Source: JAZRZI01 sp045601325
Lineage (GTDB): Bacteria; Bacillota_I; Bacilli_A; RFN20; CAG-826
NCBI GenBank assembly: GCA_045601325.1
Contig: JAZRZI010000003.1
Coordinates: 1-51,404, forward strand
Direction of reading: 5' to 3'
DNA length: 51,404 bases
Both the position numbers and the translations under genes were made by a program. Under the pieces are notes generated by a model that did not search any database, was not told the origin of the DNA, and saw only the letters and a list, made by a program, of their open reading frames with translations. Shown here in pieces: positions 14,680-23,467 of the stretch (positions within the stretch are counted from its first letter, which is position 1; each line of letters starts with the position of its first letter).

Positions 14680-17274
14680 CTACTTGGCATCATACCAAGA
14701 TTTTCCATATCCACCATCAACTTCTAATGGAACATCTAATTTTAAAGCATTTTCCATAACATTCTTTACTAGTGGTAATATTTTATCTTTTTCTACGTGC
14801 GGAACTTTCAAAATAAGTTCATCGTGAATTTGAAGAACCATTTTTGTTTTGTATCCATTTTCTTTTAATGCTTTATCTACTTGAATCATAGCAAGTTTAA
14901 TTAAATCAGCGGCAGTACCTTGAATAGGGGCATTCATTGCCGCTCTTTTTGCGTATTCTCTCGTTTGATAATTGGTATCATGAAGTTCTCTTAAATATCT
15001 ACGTCTTCCTAACATGGTTGAAACATAGCCATCTTTAAGAGCATCACTAATTATTTGTTGGAAGAATTCTCCAATCTCAGGGAAAGTTCTATAGAAGCTC
15101 GAAATGATATCTTTAGCTTCACCGACAGAGATTTCTAATTGATCCGCTAATCCCCAATCTGAAATGCCATAAACTATACCAAAATTAACAGTTTTAGCTC
15201 TTCTTCTTTGTGCTGATGTTGGCTCGCAAGATAGGTTAAAGACTTTTTTAGCTGTCGCAGCGTGAATATCTTCACCTGATAAGAATACTTCCTGCAATCC
15301 TTTGCACTTTGATAAGGATGCCAAAACTCTCAATTCTATTTGAGAATAATCTAAAGATAGGATTTCAAAATCATTATTTGGATAGAAGAAAGCTTTTCTA
15401 ATTTGTTTGCCTTCTTCATCTCTTGTAGATATATTTTGCAAGTTTGGTTCTGAGCTTGAAAGACGACCAGTAGTGGTCAACGCTTGATTGAATTTTGCGT
15501 GTATTTTACCATCTTTATGTATGTGTGCTTTTAAGCCATCAGTGTATGTAGAAACAAGCTTGAAATACTTTCTATATTCAAGAATTTTATTCACTATGGG
15601 ATGATCATTTTTTATATCATTTAAAACCTCGACAGAAGTCGACATTTTTTTGTTAGATTTAAGACCTAATTTATTAAAGAGAATTTCACCAATTTGCTTA
15701 GGAGAAGCAATGTTAAAACTTTCACCAGCCATTTCGTAAATTTCTTCACTTAATTCTTTGCATTTAGCTTTATAAATTTCGCCATAAGAATCTAATGTAT
15801 TTGTGTCTAGAGGAACGCCTTCAATTTCCATATTTGCTAATGTATCAATAAGAGGCAATTCCAAATTATAGAACAAGTCTAATGATTTGTTTTTCTCTAA
15901 TTCATGTAAGGCTTTTTTCTCTAAATAGTAGGAAAAGAAAGCTATTTTACTGGCTCTTTTTGGATTTTCTTGGCTAAATAGTGAGACATTATCATCGTCA
16001 ATTCCCATATCTGCACCAAATAGATTCACAACTGTTTCAGGGTTATTTTTCATTGAACTGTCTAATAAATAAGCAGCAATCAATAAATCAAAACCACATC
16101 CATCGATTTCAACTCCAGAATTGGACAAAGCTACTTTTATTGCCTTATAGTCGAAGCATGATTTTTTAATATTTTTGTTCTTTAAAATCGACAATGCAAT
16201 TGGGTCGTTTTTAACATCCTCAATGGACATGTATAAATGGTGATTATTTATCTCAAAAGCAACGCCGTATATTTCATCGTTTTGGTAATCGCCGTCAAGG
16301 TCAATTGCTAAACCAACTTTTTCAGTATTTTCATAACCTTTTAAAGATTTAACAAAAGTGACTTCAATCTCTTCTGCTAGTGGGTCTTTTTTCTTCCATT
16401 TTTGTCCAACTTTATTAATGAATTGTTTGAAGCCATATTTTTGACAGAAACCATTTAATGTTTGAAAATCAAAGCCCTCATAAATGGTATCTTCCACGGA
16501 AAACGGAAGAGCAATATTTGTTTGGATTATTGCTAAATCTCTAGATAGTTTTCCTATCTCAACATTTTCTTTAATCGATTCACCAACTTTGCCTTTGATA
16601 TTATCTGCATTTGCGATGATATTATCTAACGATCCATATTCTTGAATAAGCTTAACAGCAGTTTTTTCGCCTATTCCTGGAATACCAGGTAGGTTATCAC
16701 TTGAGTCACCTCTTAAGCCTTTATAGTCAATAATTTGTAATGGCTTAAAGCCAAATGTTTCTTCTACACTTTTTGGTGTCATAAGCATTACATCTGATAA
16801 TCCTTTTCTTAAAATATGAACTGTTATATTTTCTGTAACTAATTGGAGAAAATCTCTGTCCGAAGTGTATAAGTGAACATCGTAACCTTTTGATTCCGCT
16901 AATTTTGCAACTGTTCCAGCGATATCATCACCTTCAAAGCCGACTTCTTCAAATTGGTATACACCTAAAGCATTTAAAAATTCTCTAACTACAGGGAATT
17001 GTTTAACCAAATCCTCAGGAGCAGGTTTTCTATTTGCTTTATATGTCTCTAAAGCATCATGTCTAAAGTTGTGTTTTCCAGCATCAAATGCCACAAACAA
17101 CGATTCTCCCTCTTTGATGTCTGATATGATTTTATTAATCATGTTAGAAAAAGCAAAAACAGCATTTGTTGGAGTTCCATCTTGAGCACGCATTATCTCC
17201 GCTCCTGGGAATGCAGTTGCGAAATATGCTCTAAATAGTAATGAGTTACCATCGATAATAGTTATTTTTGGCAT
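14680..17274 (-). CDS. polA: DNA polymerase I
   Basis: Repair and Okazaki-fragment polymerase with 5' nuclease. The 864 residues contain an N-terminal 5'-3' exonuclease (MPKITIIDGNSLLFRAYFA; GFEGDDIAGT near 117; GDSSDNLPGIPGIGEKTA near 190), a middle 3'-5' exonuclease-like domain, and the family A polymerase with DYSQIELRVLASL, RRRAKTVNFGIVYG and QIHDEL. The proofreading domain looks dead: the first motif reads DLD rather than DxE and the last YxxxD motif is missing, as in Bacillus PolA. The steric position is Phe (VNFG), so ddNTP discrimination should be normal. GGAGG precedes the ATG. It lies two bases after dnaE and nine before mutM-coaE. Confidence 0.97.
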   Translation of the reverse strand: MPKITIIDGNSLLFRAYFATAFPGAEIMRAQDGTPTNAVFAFSNMINKIISDIKEGESLFVAFDAGKHNFRHDALETYKANRKPAPEDLVKQFPVVREFLNALGVYQFEEVGFEGDDIAGTVAKLAESKGYDVHLYTSDRDFLQLVTENITVHILRKGLSDVMLMTPKSVEETFGFKPLQIIDYKGLRGDSSDNLPGIPGIGEKTAVKLIQEYGSLDNIIANADNIKGKVGESIKENVEIGKLSRDLAIIQTNIALPFSVEDTIYEGFDFQTLNGFCQKYGFKQFINKVGQKWKKKDPLAEEIEVTFVKSLKGYENTEKVGLAIDLDGDYQNDEIYGVAFEINNHHLYMSIEDVKNDPIALSILKNKNIKKSCFDYKAIKVALSNSGVEIDGCGFDLLIAAYLLDSSMKNNPETVVNLFGADMGIDDDNVSLFSQENPKRASKIAFFSYYLEKKALHELEKNKSLDLFYNLELPLIDTLANMEIEGVPLDTNTLDSYGEIYKAKCKELSEEIYEMAGESFNIASPKQIGEILFNKLGLKSNKKMSTSVEVLNDIKNDHPIVNKILEYRKYFKLVSTYTDGLKAHIHKDGKIHAKFNQALTTTGRLSSSEPNLQNISTRDEEGKQIRKAFFYPNNDFEILSLDYSQIELRVLASLSKCKGLQEVFLSGEDIHAATAKKVFNLSCEPTSAQRRRAKTVNFGIVYGISDWGLADQLEISVGEAKDIISSFYRTFPEIGEFFQQIISDALKDGYVSTMLGRRRYLRELHDTNYQTREYAKRAAMNAPIQGTAADLIKLAMIQVDKALKENGYKTKMVLQIHDELILKVPHVEKDKILPLVKNVMENALKLDVPLEVDGGYGKSWYDAK

Positions 17275-17276
17275 AA

Positions 17277-20200
17277 TTAATCCTCCAATTTACTTATTTT
17301 GTTTGCGATAAAGCCTGATTCTTCATCGCCTTCTTTTTTACCGTTTATTACGATAATCTTATTTTTATCTAATAATGAATATGATTCGTCAAATGTTTTT
17401 GGGAATACTGTAACTTCAATATCTCCTGTTTGGTCTAATATTTTGATATACGCCATTTGAGTTCCTTTTTTAGTCTTAATTATCTTTTTCATCATAACGA
17501 TACCTGCTATATTTGCTTCTTCGTTATCTGATAATTCAGTAATAGGAACAACGTTATTAGTTCTTAATAAATCTGTTTTATATTCTAAAGGATGGCCTGA
17601 AAGCATTACGTGTAGTACCTCGTATTCCTTTTGTAAATTTTCTAATGGATCATCGTACCCTTGCATTAACATAGGTGCGGCAAAATGAGGCAAATCAAGA
17701 ATAATTTGTCCTTCTTCATTTGAGAACGTTTCTGCATATTTAAGAGCCGCTAAAACGGATAATCTTAAACTTTCTCTAGAAGGAGAAAATTCATCAAATG
17801 CACCTGCATCAATTAATTTATTAATTTGTGTCTCAGAAATCTTATAAGCAAACATTCTAGTGACAAAATCAAAGAAATCATTGAATGGTTTATCATTTCT
17901 TGCCTCCATAATGGATCGCACTAAAGTGTCATTGATACCACTGATAGCGGTGAGAGGGAAAACCAATGAGCTATTTTTAATCACAAAATGATTTGTGGAC
18001 TCATTGATGCTTGGGAGTTCAATCTTCATTCCTCTTGATTTTAATTCGTTTATGTATTCATTGAATTTTGTATCGTTAGCGGATGAACTTGTTTCAAAAA
18101 TTGCTGTGTAGAATTCTAAAGGATAATTTGCCTTAAGATACGCCATACGGCAGGCTATAACAGCATAAACAACTGAGTGTGATTTATTAAATCCATAGTT
18201 GGCAAATTTGCCAATAAGGTTAAATACATCATTGCTAACTTTAGGTGTGTGGCCTAGTTTAATAGATCCGCTGATGAATTGTTCTTTTAAGGATGCAATT
18301 TTATCTTTATCTTTTTTGGAAATTGCACGCCTAAACATATCGGCTTCACCAGGAGTAAAACCTGCCATAGTGGTGGCAATTCTGTTTATTTGTTCTTGAT
18401 AAACAATGATTCCATATGTTGGGGCCAATATACTTTCTAAAACAGGTGATAAATATGTTATTTTTTCCAACCCATCTCTCCTATCGGCATAGTTTTTGAT
18501 GAATTGCATAGGTCCTGGTCTGTTTAATGCAATTAAAGCAACCACATCATCAAAAGTAGATGGCTTAACTACTTTGATACCTCTTTTCATAGCAGCAGTT
18601 TCAATTTGGAATAAGCCAATTGTTTTACCGGTTTTAATTAGATCAAATATCGTTGGATCATCATAAGGGATATCCTCGAATTTTAAATCTATACCTTTGT
18701 ATTTTTTGATGAGCTTTAAACACACATCAATAGTGGTGAGGTTTGTTAAACCCAAAAAGTCCATTTTTAAGAAGCCTTGTTCTTCAAGGTATTTTGCCTC
18801 ATATTGAGATTTATAATTATCGTCCAAATCAATTAATATTGGAGTGTCTTTTTCGATAGGTTTATTATTTACAATAATACCTGCTGCGTGTTGTCCATCT
18901 TGACGTGGCAACCCTTCGATTTTGCTTGCTAAAGAAATGTATTCTTGGAAATATGTATCGCTATCGATTAATTTCTTAAACTCTGGGAGTAGGTAATACG
19001 ATTGAACCAATCCATATTCTTTATTAGTTAGAGCCTTTGAAATTAAAACCGTATGTCTTTCTGGATAGTTATAGATTCTTCCAATATCTCTCAATGCTTG
19101 TTTAGCTTGAATGGTTTGATAAGCAATAATAGTGGACACTCTATCTTTGCCATATTTATTTCTCATATATTCGACAACTTCATCTCTTCTAGTGTCCATG
19201 AAGTCGATGTCTATATCAGGCATTGTTTTACGATTTGGGTTTAAAAATCTTTCAAATTGAAGGTCATATTTTAAAGGATCAATTTCGGTAATTTTTAATA
19301 GAAAACTAACTAAGCTGCCCGCTGCGCTTCCTCTTCCAGGACCGACTAATATGCCATTATTTTTTGACCAGTTAACATAGTCTTGCACTAATAAGAAATA
19401 ATCGATGTAACCCATAGAAACAATAACGGATAACTCATATGCTAAGCGTTCGATATAGTTTTGGTCTCCATCTTTGCCATAATTAGCTAGAGCTTCATAG
19501 CACTTATCTTTAAGCATTTTCTCGCTATCGTTTAAAGTGTAGTGGAGTAGTTCGCCACGTTTTTGATTCAAATCAAAAGTGGATTTTTTAATAATATTTA
19601 CTGTATTTTCAATTTCTTTAGTGGTGTAGATTTTTTCATAGTCTGTTTCTGACATGAAATATTCTTGACCTTGAGCTTTTTTGTCTTCAATTTTTTCGTT
19701 ATTTTCAATTGCTTGTACAATTTTTAAGACAATAGCGTCGTCTTTTTCTTGATATTTAATTCTTGGGAAAGCAACACATTGATATGTGTACTCATTAGCG
19801 AAATATCTAATCTTATTAGCATAGCTAACTTCCTCTTTGCTTGTTACTTCAATTCCTAAATAAAAGTTATCACCAAATGGTTTGGCAACGTCATATAAGT
19901 ATTTAGTGAACGCTGTTTGATTCTCACTAAAGTTATCAAACATTTCCTTAAACTTTCCGTGATTGGTTTCAATGACACACAAAAGGCCAATAGCGTTTTC
20001 TTTTAAGACATCAAAGTTTAATTCTTCTTTTTGAATTGCGGTGGAAATGTTAATTAATTGATGGTAACCGATTTCGTTTAGTGCATATAAAGTTAACTCG
20101 TTATTATCGATAGCAATGGTCATTCCAATAATATATGGAAGATTAGCTTCTTTCATGGCTTCTGTAAATTCAGGGATGCCAAACATTACATTGATATCAG

Positions 20201-20318
20201 AAATACCCGCACCAAAATATTTCTGTTTAGTCACAGATTTGATAATTCTTTTTGTGGTTAGCCCACTTTTGAGAAATGAATAACCAGAAATAATGTGTAG
20301 AGGTGCGAATTTAGACAT
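17277..20318 (-). CDS. dnaE: DNA polymerase III alpha subunit, DnaE type
   Basis: Replicative C-family polymerase; in Firmicutes with PolC, DnaE extends RNA primers on the lagging strand. With the start at MSKFAPLHIISGYSF (20318) it has 1013 residues; a TTG 48 bases upstream stays in frame but lies within the previous gene's terminator. Order: PHP domain (1-210), palm with GPGRGSAAGS and PDIDIDF (about 366-372), fingers, HhH region, and OB fold (about 910-1000). The PHP metal site is degenerate: LHxH reads LHII and the later DH reads DI, so no PHP proofreading is expected. No Shine-Dalgarno is seen. PolC is not in the window. Confidence 0.95.
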   Translation of the reverse strand: MSKFAPLHIISGYSFLKSGLTTKRIIKSVTKQKYFGAGISDINVMFGIPEFTEAMKEANLPYIIGMTIAIDNNELTLYALNEIGYHQLINISTAIQKEELNFDVLKENAIGLLCVIETNHGKFKEMFDNFSENQTAFTKYLYDVAKPFGDNFYLGIEVTSKEEVSYANKIRYFANEYTYQCVAFPRIKYQEKDDAIVLKIVQAIENNEKIEDKKAQGQEYFMSETDYEKIYTTKEIENTVNIIKKSTFDLNQKRGELLHYTLNDSEKMLKDKCYEALANYGKDGDQNYIERLAYELSVIVSMGYIDYFLLVQDYVNWSKNNGILVGPGRGSAAGSLVSFLLKITEIDPLKYDLQFERFLNPNRKTMPDIDIDFMDTRRDEVVEYMRNKYGKDRVSTIIAYQTIQAKQALRDIGRIYNYPERHTVLISKALTNKEYGLVQSYYLLPEFKKLIDSDTYFQEYISLASKIEGLPRQDGQHAAGIIVNNKPIEKDTPILIDLDDNYKSQYEAKYLEEQGFLKMDFLGLTNLTTIDVCLKLIKKYKGIDLKFEDIPYDDPTIFDLIKTGKTIGLFQIETAAMKRGIKVVKPSTFDDVVALIALNRPGPMQFIKNYADRRDGLEKITYLSPVLESILAPTYGIIVYQEQINRIATTMAGFTPGEADMFRRAISKKDKDKIASLKEQFISGSIKLGHTPKVSNDVFNLIGKFANYGFNKSHSVVYAVIACRMAYLKANYPLEFYTAIFETSSSANDTKFNEYINELKSRGMKIELPSINESTNHFVIKNSSLVFPLTAISGINDTLVRSIMEARNDKPFNDFFDFVTRMFAYKISETQINKLIDAGAFDEFSPSRESLRLSVLAALKYAETFSNEEGQIILDLPHFAAPMLMQGYDDPLENLQKEYEVLHVMLSGHPLEYKTDLLRTNNVVPITELSDNEEANIAGIVMMKKIIKTKKGTQMAYIKILDQTGDIEVTVFPKTFDESYSLLDKNKIIVINGKKEGDEESGFIANKISKLED

Positions 20319-20330
20319 AAATATATATTT

Positions 20331-20348
20331 ATTATAGTTTGTATTATA
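20331..20348 (-). promoter_or_regulatory. Candidate -10 boxes of dnaE
   Basis: Two TATAAT boxes on the minus strand (20348-20343 and 20336-20331) precede the dnaE ATG by 24 and 12 bases. The nearer one would leave a leader of about six bases with no ribosome site. No good -35 was found. Confidence 0.45.
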
Positions 20349-20353
20349 AAACA

Positions 20354-20380
20354 AAAAAGGTACCAAAATGATACCTTTTT
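20354..20380 (-). terminator. Intrinsic terminator of nrnA
   Basis: On the minus strand AAAAAGGTA pairs with TACCTTTTT around nine bases and is followed by TGTTTT, 18 bases after the nrnA stop and just before the dnaE -10 boxes. Confidence 0.8.
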
Positions 20381-20398
20381 AATTTTTTCTTCGATTTA

Positions 20399-21388
20399 CT
20401 AGAATAATTTGTCTAATTCAGCAATAAATCTTGGCAAATCATCAAGACTGTTAATTTTGCAACCTGATGCTTGAGCGTGTCCTCCGCCTTCAAACATTGT
20501 AGCCACTTCATTAATAGCTTTTTCTTTAGAGCGGATGGATATTCTCCAACATTGATCTTTTACATCTTCAGTAATTGAACACCATGCATTAATGCCTTCA
20601 ATATTTGCAAAAATGTTGACGTTTTCTTTGCCTCTTTCAGTTGTAATTTTTAATTCGTTTTGAATCTTATCATCCAAGACATAATACGCAACGCCTTTTT
20701 CACTAACTTTGAAATTATTCAAAACATAAGCAGTTACATATAAATCATCCAACTGTTTTTGATACATTTGTTGATAGATTTTTGATATTTCAATATTTGC
20801 ATCTAAACACGCTGATGCAATTTCAAATGTGTGTTTTGATGTTGATGAATATTGGAAACGTCCTGAGTCACCAGCTATACCGATGTAGAAATAACTAGCA
20901 GCTTCTTTTGATAGGGCGTATTTACCTTTGAAGTTCAGAATAACGCCAAGGATGTTTTCTGCGGCAGCTGCACCTTTTGTGTTGATGATAGATATATTTC
21001 CAAGTTCTTCTGTTTTTGGATGGTGATCTAAAACGATTTTGAATTTAGCCTTTTTCCATCTTGGATCAGCAATACGGCTTTCATTGCCAACATCCACGAT
21101 AATTGCTAAAAATGGTTCTTTAAACCAAAGATTATCAACTTCATCCATTGCTGGGAAAAGACGTGGTGTGAAAACAACATGATTATCACCAAAAACTTTG
21201 ACATCCTTGTTAGGGAAATTATCTTTTATCCAAGTGGCTAAACCATATTGTGAACCTAATGCGTCATAATCTGGTTTGATATGTCGAAAAATAGCAATGT
21301 GGTCATATCTTTTAATCGCGTAAAGAACACGTGTGATGTCTTTCTTATAATCTTTTGAAAAATCTTTAATTACGGGTGAAATTGCCAT
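20399..21388 (-). CDS. nrnA: DHH/DHHA1 phosphoesterase, NrnA-type nanoRNase / pAp phosphatase
   Basis: NrnA degrades 2-5-mer RNA and dephosphorylates pAp in Firmicutes that lack oligoribonuclease. With the ATG at 21388 (MAISPVIKDF, GGAG upstream) it has 329 residues; an upstream in-frame ATG lies inside ackA. Metal motifs are H-x-K-PDYDALGS (about 43-53), VDVGN (near 98) and DHHP (near 120), and the DHHA1 nucleotide-binding motif GGGHAQASG is near 310. The start codon is two bases from the end of ackA, so the two form an operon, the same pair of neighbours seen loosely in Bacillus (nrnA beside dnaE). Confidence 0.9.
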   Translation of the reverse strand: MAISPVIKDFSKDYKKDITRVLYAIKRYDHIAIFRHIKPDYDALGSQYGLATWIKDNFPNKDVKVFGDNHVVFTPRLFPAMDEVDNLWFKEPFLAIIVDVGNESRIADPRWKKAKFKIVLDHHPKTEELGNISIINTKGAAAAENILGVILNFKGKYALSKEAASYFYIGIAGDSGRFQYSSTSKHTFEIASACLDANIEISKIYQQMYQKQLDDLYVTAYVLNNFKVSEKGVAYYVLDDKIQNELKITTERGKENVNIFANIEGINAWCSITEDVKDQCWRISIRSKEKAINEVATMFEGGGHAQASGCKINSLDDLPRFIAELDKLF

Positions 21389-21389
21389 G

Positions 21390-22586
21390 TTATTTCTCCA
21401 AGCCCAATTTGTATGCATCGCGAGCAATCATAACTTCTTCATCTGTTGGAATAACAACAACTTTAATTTTGCTATCAGGTGTAGATATGACAGCTTCTTT
21501 GCCATGTAAATCCGAATTAGCAGCTTGGTCAATTTTTACTCCTAATGATTCTTCTAACATTTTGCCAACATCTCTTCTTGTTCTAGGTTCGTTTTCACCA
21601 ATTCCTGCAGAGAAGATGATTAAATCACATCCACCTAAACGGACAAAATATTGACCGATTGTGTCGCAAATTCTTCTTAAGAAAATCTTATTCGCTAAGA
21701 TGGCTCTTTCATCTCCAGCTTCAGCAGCTGCTAAAACATCACGGGAGTCGCTAGATGAACCAAAGACACCTAAGAAACCTGATTTCTTATTTAACATTGT
21801 GTCAATTTCTTGAGCGGATTTGCCTGTGACTTGTTGTAAATAGTTGAAAACACCTGGATCCATATCACCAGTACGTGTTCCCATCATAATTCCACCTAAA
21901 GGTGTAAGACCCATTGATGTTGCAACACATTTACCATCTTTAATAGCACATAATGAAGCACCTGAGCCGATGTGACACGAAATGACACGTGGGTGTTCGA
22001 TTCCTTGCACATACTTATAAGATTCTAATGCTAAATAGTTGTGTGAAGTTCCATGAAAACCATAACGTCTAATATCGTATTTTTCTGTTAATTCGTATGG
22101 AATTGGATATGTGAAATCTTCTGGTTCCATTGTTTGATGGAATGCTGTATCAAAAACTGCAACAGCTGGGCAATTTGGAAGCACTTCTTTGAATGCTTTG
22201 TAACATGTTAAGTTAGCAGGATTGTGAAGTGGTGATAGTGGAATTGTTGCTTCAATCTTATCAATGACTTCATCTGAAAATAACACTGATTTATTAAAAT
22301 ATTTACCCCCGTGAACCACTCTGTGTCCGATAGCTTCGATTTCATCGAAACTCTTAATAATTCCTTTTTCTAATAATGACGCTAACACCACTTGTGCTGC
22401 TGCATTATGGTTTGCAAATACAGGGTTAGTTGTTTCTTTTTGACCATTGTATTTGATTGTGAAAATACCATCCGCTAAACCAATTCTTTCACATACACCG
22501 GAGCAAATAGCTTTTTCTTCTGGCATTTCAAATAGTTTGAACTTTAATGATGAGCTACCAGAGTTGACAGTCATAACTTTTGACAT
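21390..22586 (-). CDS. ackA: Acetate kinase
   Basis: Interconverts acetyl phosphate and acetate with ATP formation, the final energy-yielding step of acetate fermentation. The protein has 398 residues. The family signatures are present: VMTVNSGSSSLKFKLF at the N-terminus, FDTAFHQTM near 145, GSGASLCAIKDGK near 207 and GGIGENEPR-type sequence near 325 (here AGIGENEPRTRRDVG). AAAGAGGTATTAATTT precedes the ATG. Its promoter (TATAAT at 22620-22615) overlaps a 16-base palindrome. Phosphotransacetylase is not in the window. Confidence 0.97.
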   Translation of the reverse strand: MSKVMTVNSGSSSLKFKLFEMPEEKAICSGVCERIGLADGIFTIKYNGQKETTNPVFANHNAAAQVVLASLLEKGIIKSFDEIEAIGHRVVHGGKYFNKSVLFSDEVIDKIEATIPLSPLHNPANLTCYKAFKEVLPNCPAVAVFDTAFHQTMEPEDFTYPIPYELTEKYDIRRYGFHGTSHNYLALESYKYVQGIEHPRVISCHIGSGASLCAIKDGKCVATSMGLTPLGGIMMGTRTGDMDPGVFNYLQQVTGKSAQEIDTMLNKKSGFLGVFGSSSDSRDVLAAAEAGDERAILANKIFLRRICDTIGQYFVRLGGCDLIIFSAGIGENEPRTRRDVGKMLEESLGVKIDQAANSDLHGKEAVISTPDSKIKVVVIPTDEEVMIARDAYKLGLEK

Positions 22587-22614
22587 AAATTAATACCTCT
22601 TTTAAATCAATAGT

Positions 22615-22643
22615 ATTATAGTGAATTTTTCAATGTATTGAAA
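22615..22643 (-). promoter_or_regulatory. ackA promoter overlapped by a palindrome
   Basis: On the minus strand TTTCAA (22643-22638), 17 bases, TATAAT (22620-22615). A perfect inverted repeat TTTCAAT-GT-ATTGAAA (22628-22643) covers the -35 and half of the spacer, a classical operator position. Confidence 0.6.
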
Positions 22644-22662
22644 TGCTTTTTATATGTATTTT

Positions 22663-22671
22663 TGTTATTAT
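22663..22671 (+). promoter_or_regulatory. Extended -10 of the HAD-malQ unit
   Basis: TGT-TATTAT ends six bases before the ATG at 22678. Transcription should begin at or next to the start codon, giving a leaderless mRNA. Confidence 0.5.
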
Positions 22672-22677
22672 ATATTC

Positions 22678-23466
22678 ATGCGCAATAATGAAATTAAAGC
22701 TATTTTTGTAGATTTGGACTGGACTCTCCTAAATCACTATGTGGGAGACTGGGATTACGTCTCTATTCAAGCTCTTAAAAAAGCTCAAGAAAATGGAATC
22801 AAAGTTATTGTCGCGACTGCTAGACCATATGGTTCAGTAAAAGCGCAAAGGCTATTTGAATTTTTTACTCCTGATGCAGTTGTATGCACTAATGGAGCGG
22901 TTGCCATTATAAATGGTAAATGCGTTTTTTCAATGAACATACCTAATGAGTATGTTAGAAAAACAATCGAAATTACTAAACGATATGGTTTAGATATAGA
23001 AGTGAACTACGAGCTTGATAGATTTTCCACATTGCCACCTAATGAATTTGTCAGTGAGTATATGAAAACATATGCAGAAGTTGTCCCGCCAATTAAAGAA
23101 TATGAAAACGAAAATGTTTCAGCTATTTTAATTTGGGCTAATAAAGATTACGATGAAAGACTAATAAATGAACTGCCGCAAGATTTTTTATATAAAAGAT
23201 TTCATCCCTTTGGAGTGGATCTATGCTATTACGATGTTAAAAAGTCTATAGGATTAGACATTATCATGAAACATTACGGATTATCTAAAGATAATTGTAT
23301 AGCTATTGGCGATGATATTTACGACGCACAAATGTTTGATTGTTCTAAATATAAGGTCGCAATGGGAAATGCTGATAAGTCGTTAAAAGAGCAAGCGACC
23401 TATATCACAAAAAGTTGTAATGAAAATGGTGTGATGTATGCATTACAATATTACAAGGTTATTTAA
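22678..23466 (+). CDS. Cof-type HAD-superfamily hydrolase
   Basis: A likely sugar-phosphate or flavin-phosphate phosphatase of HAD subfamily IIB. With the start at MRNNEIKAIF it has 262 residues. Motif I is D12-L-D14-W-T, motif II is ATARP near residue 45, the cap (about 85-185) follows, then the lysine region and motif IV IGDDIYDAQMF near 220. The residue after the second Asp of motif I is Trp rather than the almost invariant Gly. It ends one base before malQ, which suggests a role in sugar metabolism, but the substrate cannot be told. No ribosome site precedes the ATG. Confidence 0.85.
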   Translation: MRNNEIKAIFVDLDWTLLNHYVGDWDYVSIQALKKAQENGIKVIVATARPYGSVKAQRLFEFFTPDAVVCTNGAVAIINGKCVFSMNIPNEYVRKTIEITKRYGLDIEVNYELDRFSTLPPNEFVSEYMKTYAEVVPPIKEYENENVSAILIWANKDYDERLINELPQDFLYKRFHPFGVDLCYYDVKKSIGLDIIMKHYGLSKDNCIAIGDDIYDAQMFDCSKYKVAMGNADKSLKEQATYITKSCNENGVMYALQYYKVI

Positions 23467-23467
23467 A

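Noticed and set aside
20319..20366. A longer dnaE starting at TTG 20366
   Set aside because: The extra 16 residues lie in the terminator of nrnA and upstream of candidate -10 boxes; MSKFAPLHIISGYS is the normal opening.
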